Source: Tigriopus japonicus
Taxonomy: Eukaryota > Arthropoda > Copepoda > Harpacticoida > Harpacticidae
Length of the DNA stretch: 64,000 bases
Assembly: GCA_010645155.1 (NCBI GenBank)
Contig: CM021323.1
Span: 147,507 to 211,506, forward strand
Direction of reading: 5' to 3'
Part shown: one piece after another, positions 63,721 through 64,000 of the stretch
How positions within the stretch are numbered: the first letter of the stretch is position 1
Layout: each line of letters starts with the position of its first letter
Translations under genes and position numbers: made by a program
The notes under the pieces: generated by a model
What the model was told of the DNA's origin: nothing
Seen by the model: the letters and a program-made list of their open reading frames with translations, nothing else
The model's database searches: none

Positions 63721-64000
63721 TACGTACATACATACATGTATAACATACAGGTAACGGAATGTTTCTCCTCGGAATCTCCTGGCAACAGACAACGCGAAAC
63801 AGCTCGCAATCTTCTACAAAACAGCACGTTCAGAAGGATCGAAACCAAGGGCCCCTCTAAGCTTGCACAACACGTTTCATACCATCGCAGATCACACAAA
63901 CACACCTGACTTGAGCTCACTCGACCAAGCCGGCTTTGCTCATGTACATGTACTATATGTGGTATGGACCAGCAGCATCCCTCCCTCCATCCATCCATCG

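Larger units (their letters stand above)
61752..64000 (-). other. Upstream intron or flank of gene B; no exon recognised
   Basis: Read on the minus strand for the short N-lobe exons that should carry the glycine loop and the VAIK motif; none was found. Simple repeats at 63,455-63,473 (AC) and 63,699-63,720 (CACT) are the only clear structures. Confidence 0.5.

Overview
The window looks like nuclear DNA of an invertebrate animal, most likely an arthropod. The supporting signs are spliced genes with multi-kilobase introns, many microsatellites, a non-LTR retrotransposon remnant, and a short run of TTAGG, the usual arthropod telomere motif. A crustacean such as a copepod would fit, but that is an impression and not a sequence match. 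Protein-coding sequence is sparse: only three exons can be supported, all from genes of the PIM serine/threonine kinase family.

Layout. 1-15,243 has no recognisable exon and is probably part of a very long intron of the first kinase gene. It contains a young inverted-repeat DNA element (8,813-9,556) whose centre holds a degenerate tRNA-Met-like sequence and the TTAGG run. 15,244-15,758 (+) is the terminal coding exon of PIM-like gene A, followed by a probable 3' UTR. 18,258-20,200 is a decayed CR1/jockey-like LINE. It is split cleanly by a 767-bp foldback element (18,585-19,351) whose arms are arrays of 15-bp half-units, with an 8-bp target duplication. A second, degenerate inverted-repeat element lies near 22,294-22,562. 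From there to about 49.2 kb I see no gene, only simple repeats and one small hairpin. 49.2-52.1 kb is probably the long 3' UTR of PIM-like gene B. Its terminal coding exon (52,093-52,988, - strand) is joined across an 8.4-kb intron to the preceding exon (61,388-61,751, - strand). The first exons of both genes lie outside the window or are not recognisable.

The two kinase genes are convergent, tail to tail, about 36 kb apart, and share the same intron position and phase at the activation loop. They look like paralogues. Each has a C-terminal extension that ordinary vertebrate PIM kinases lack, and the two extensions share a short motif. The mobile elements lie in the intron of gene A and in the spacer between the genes.
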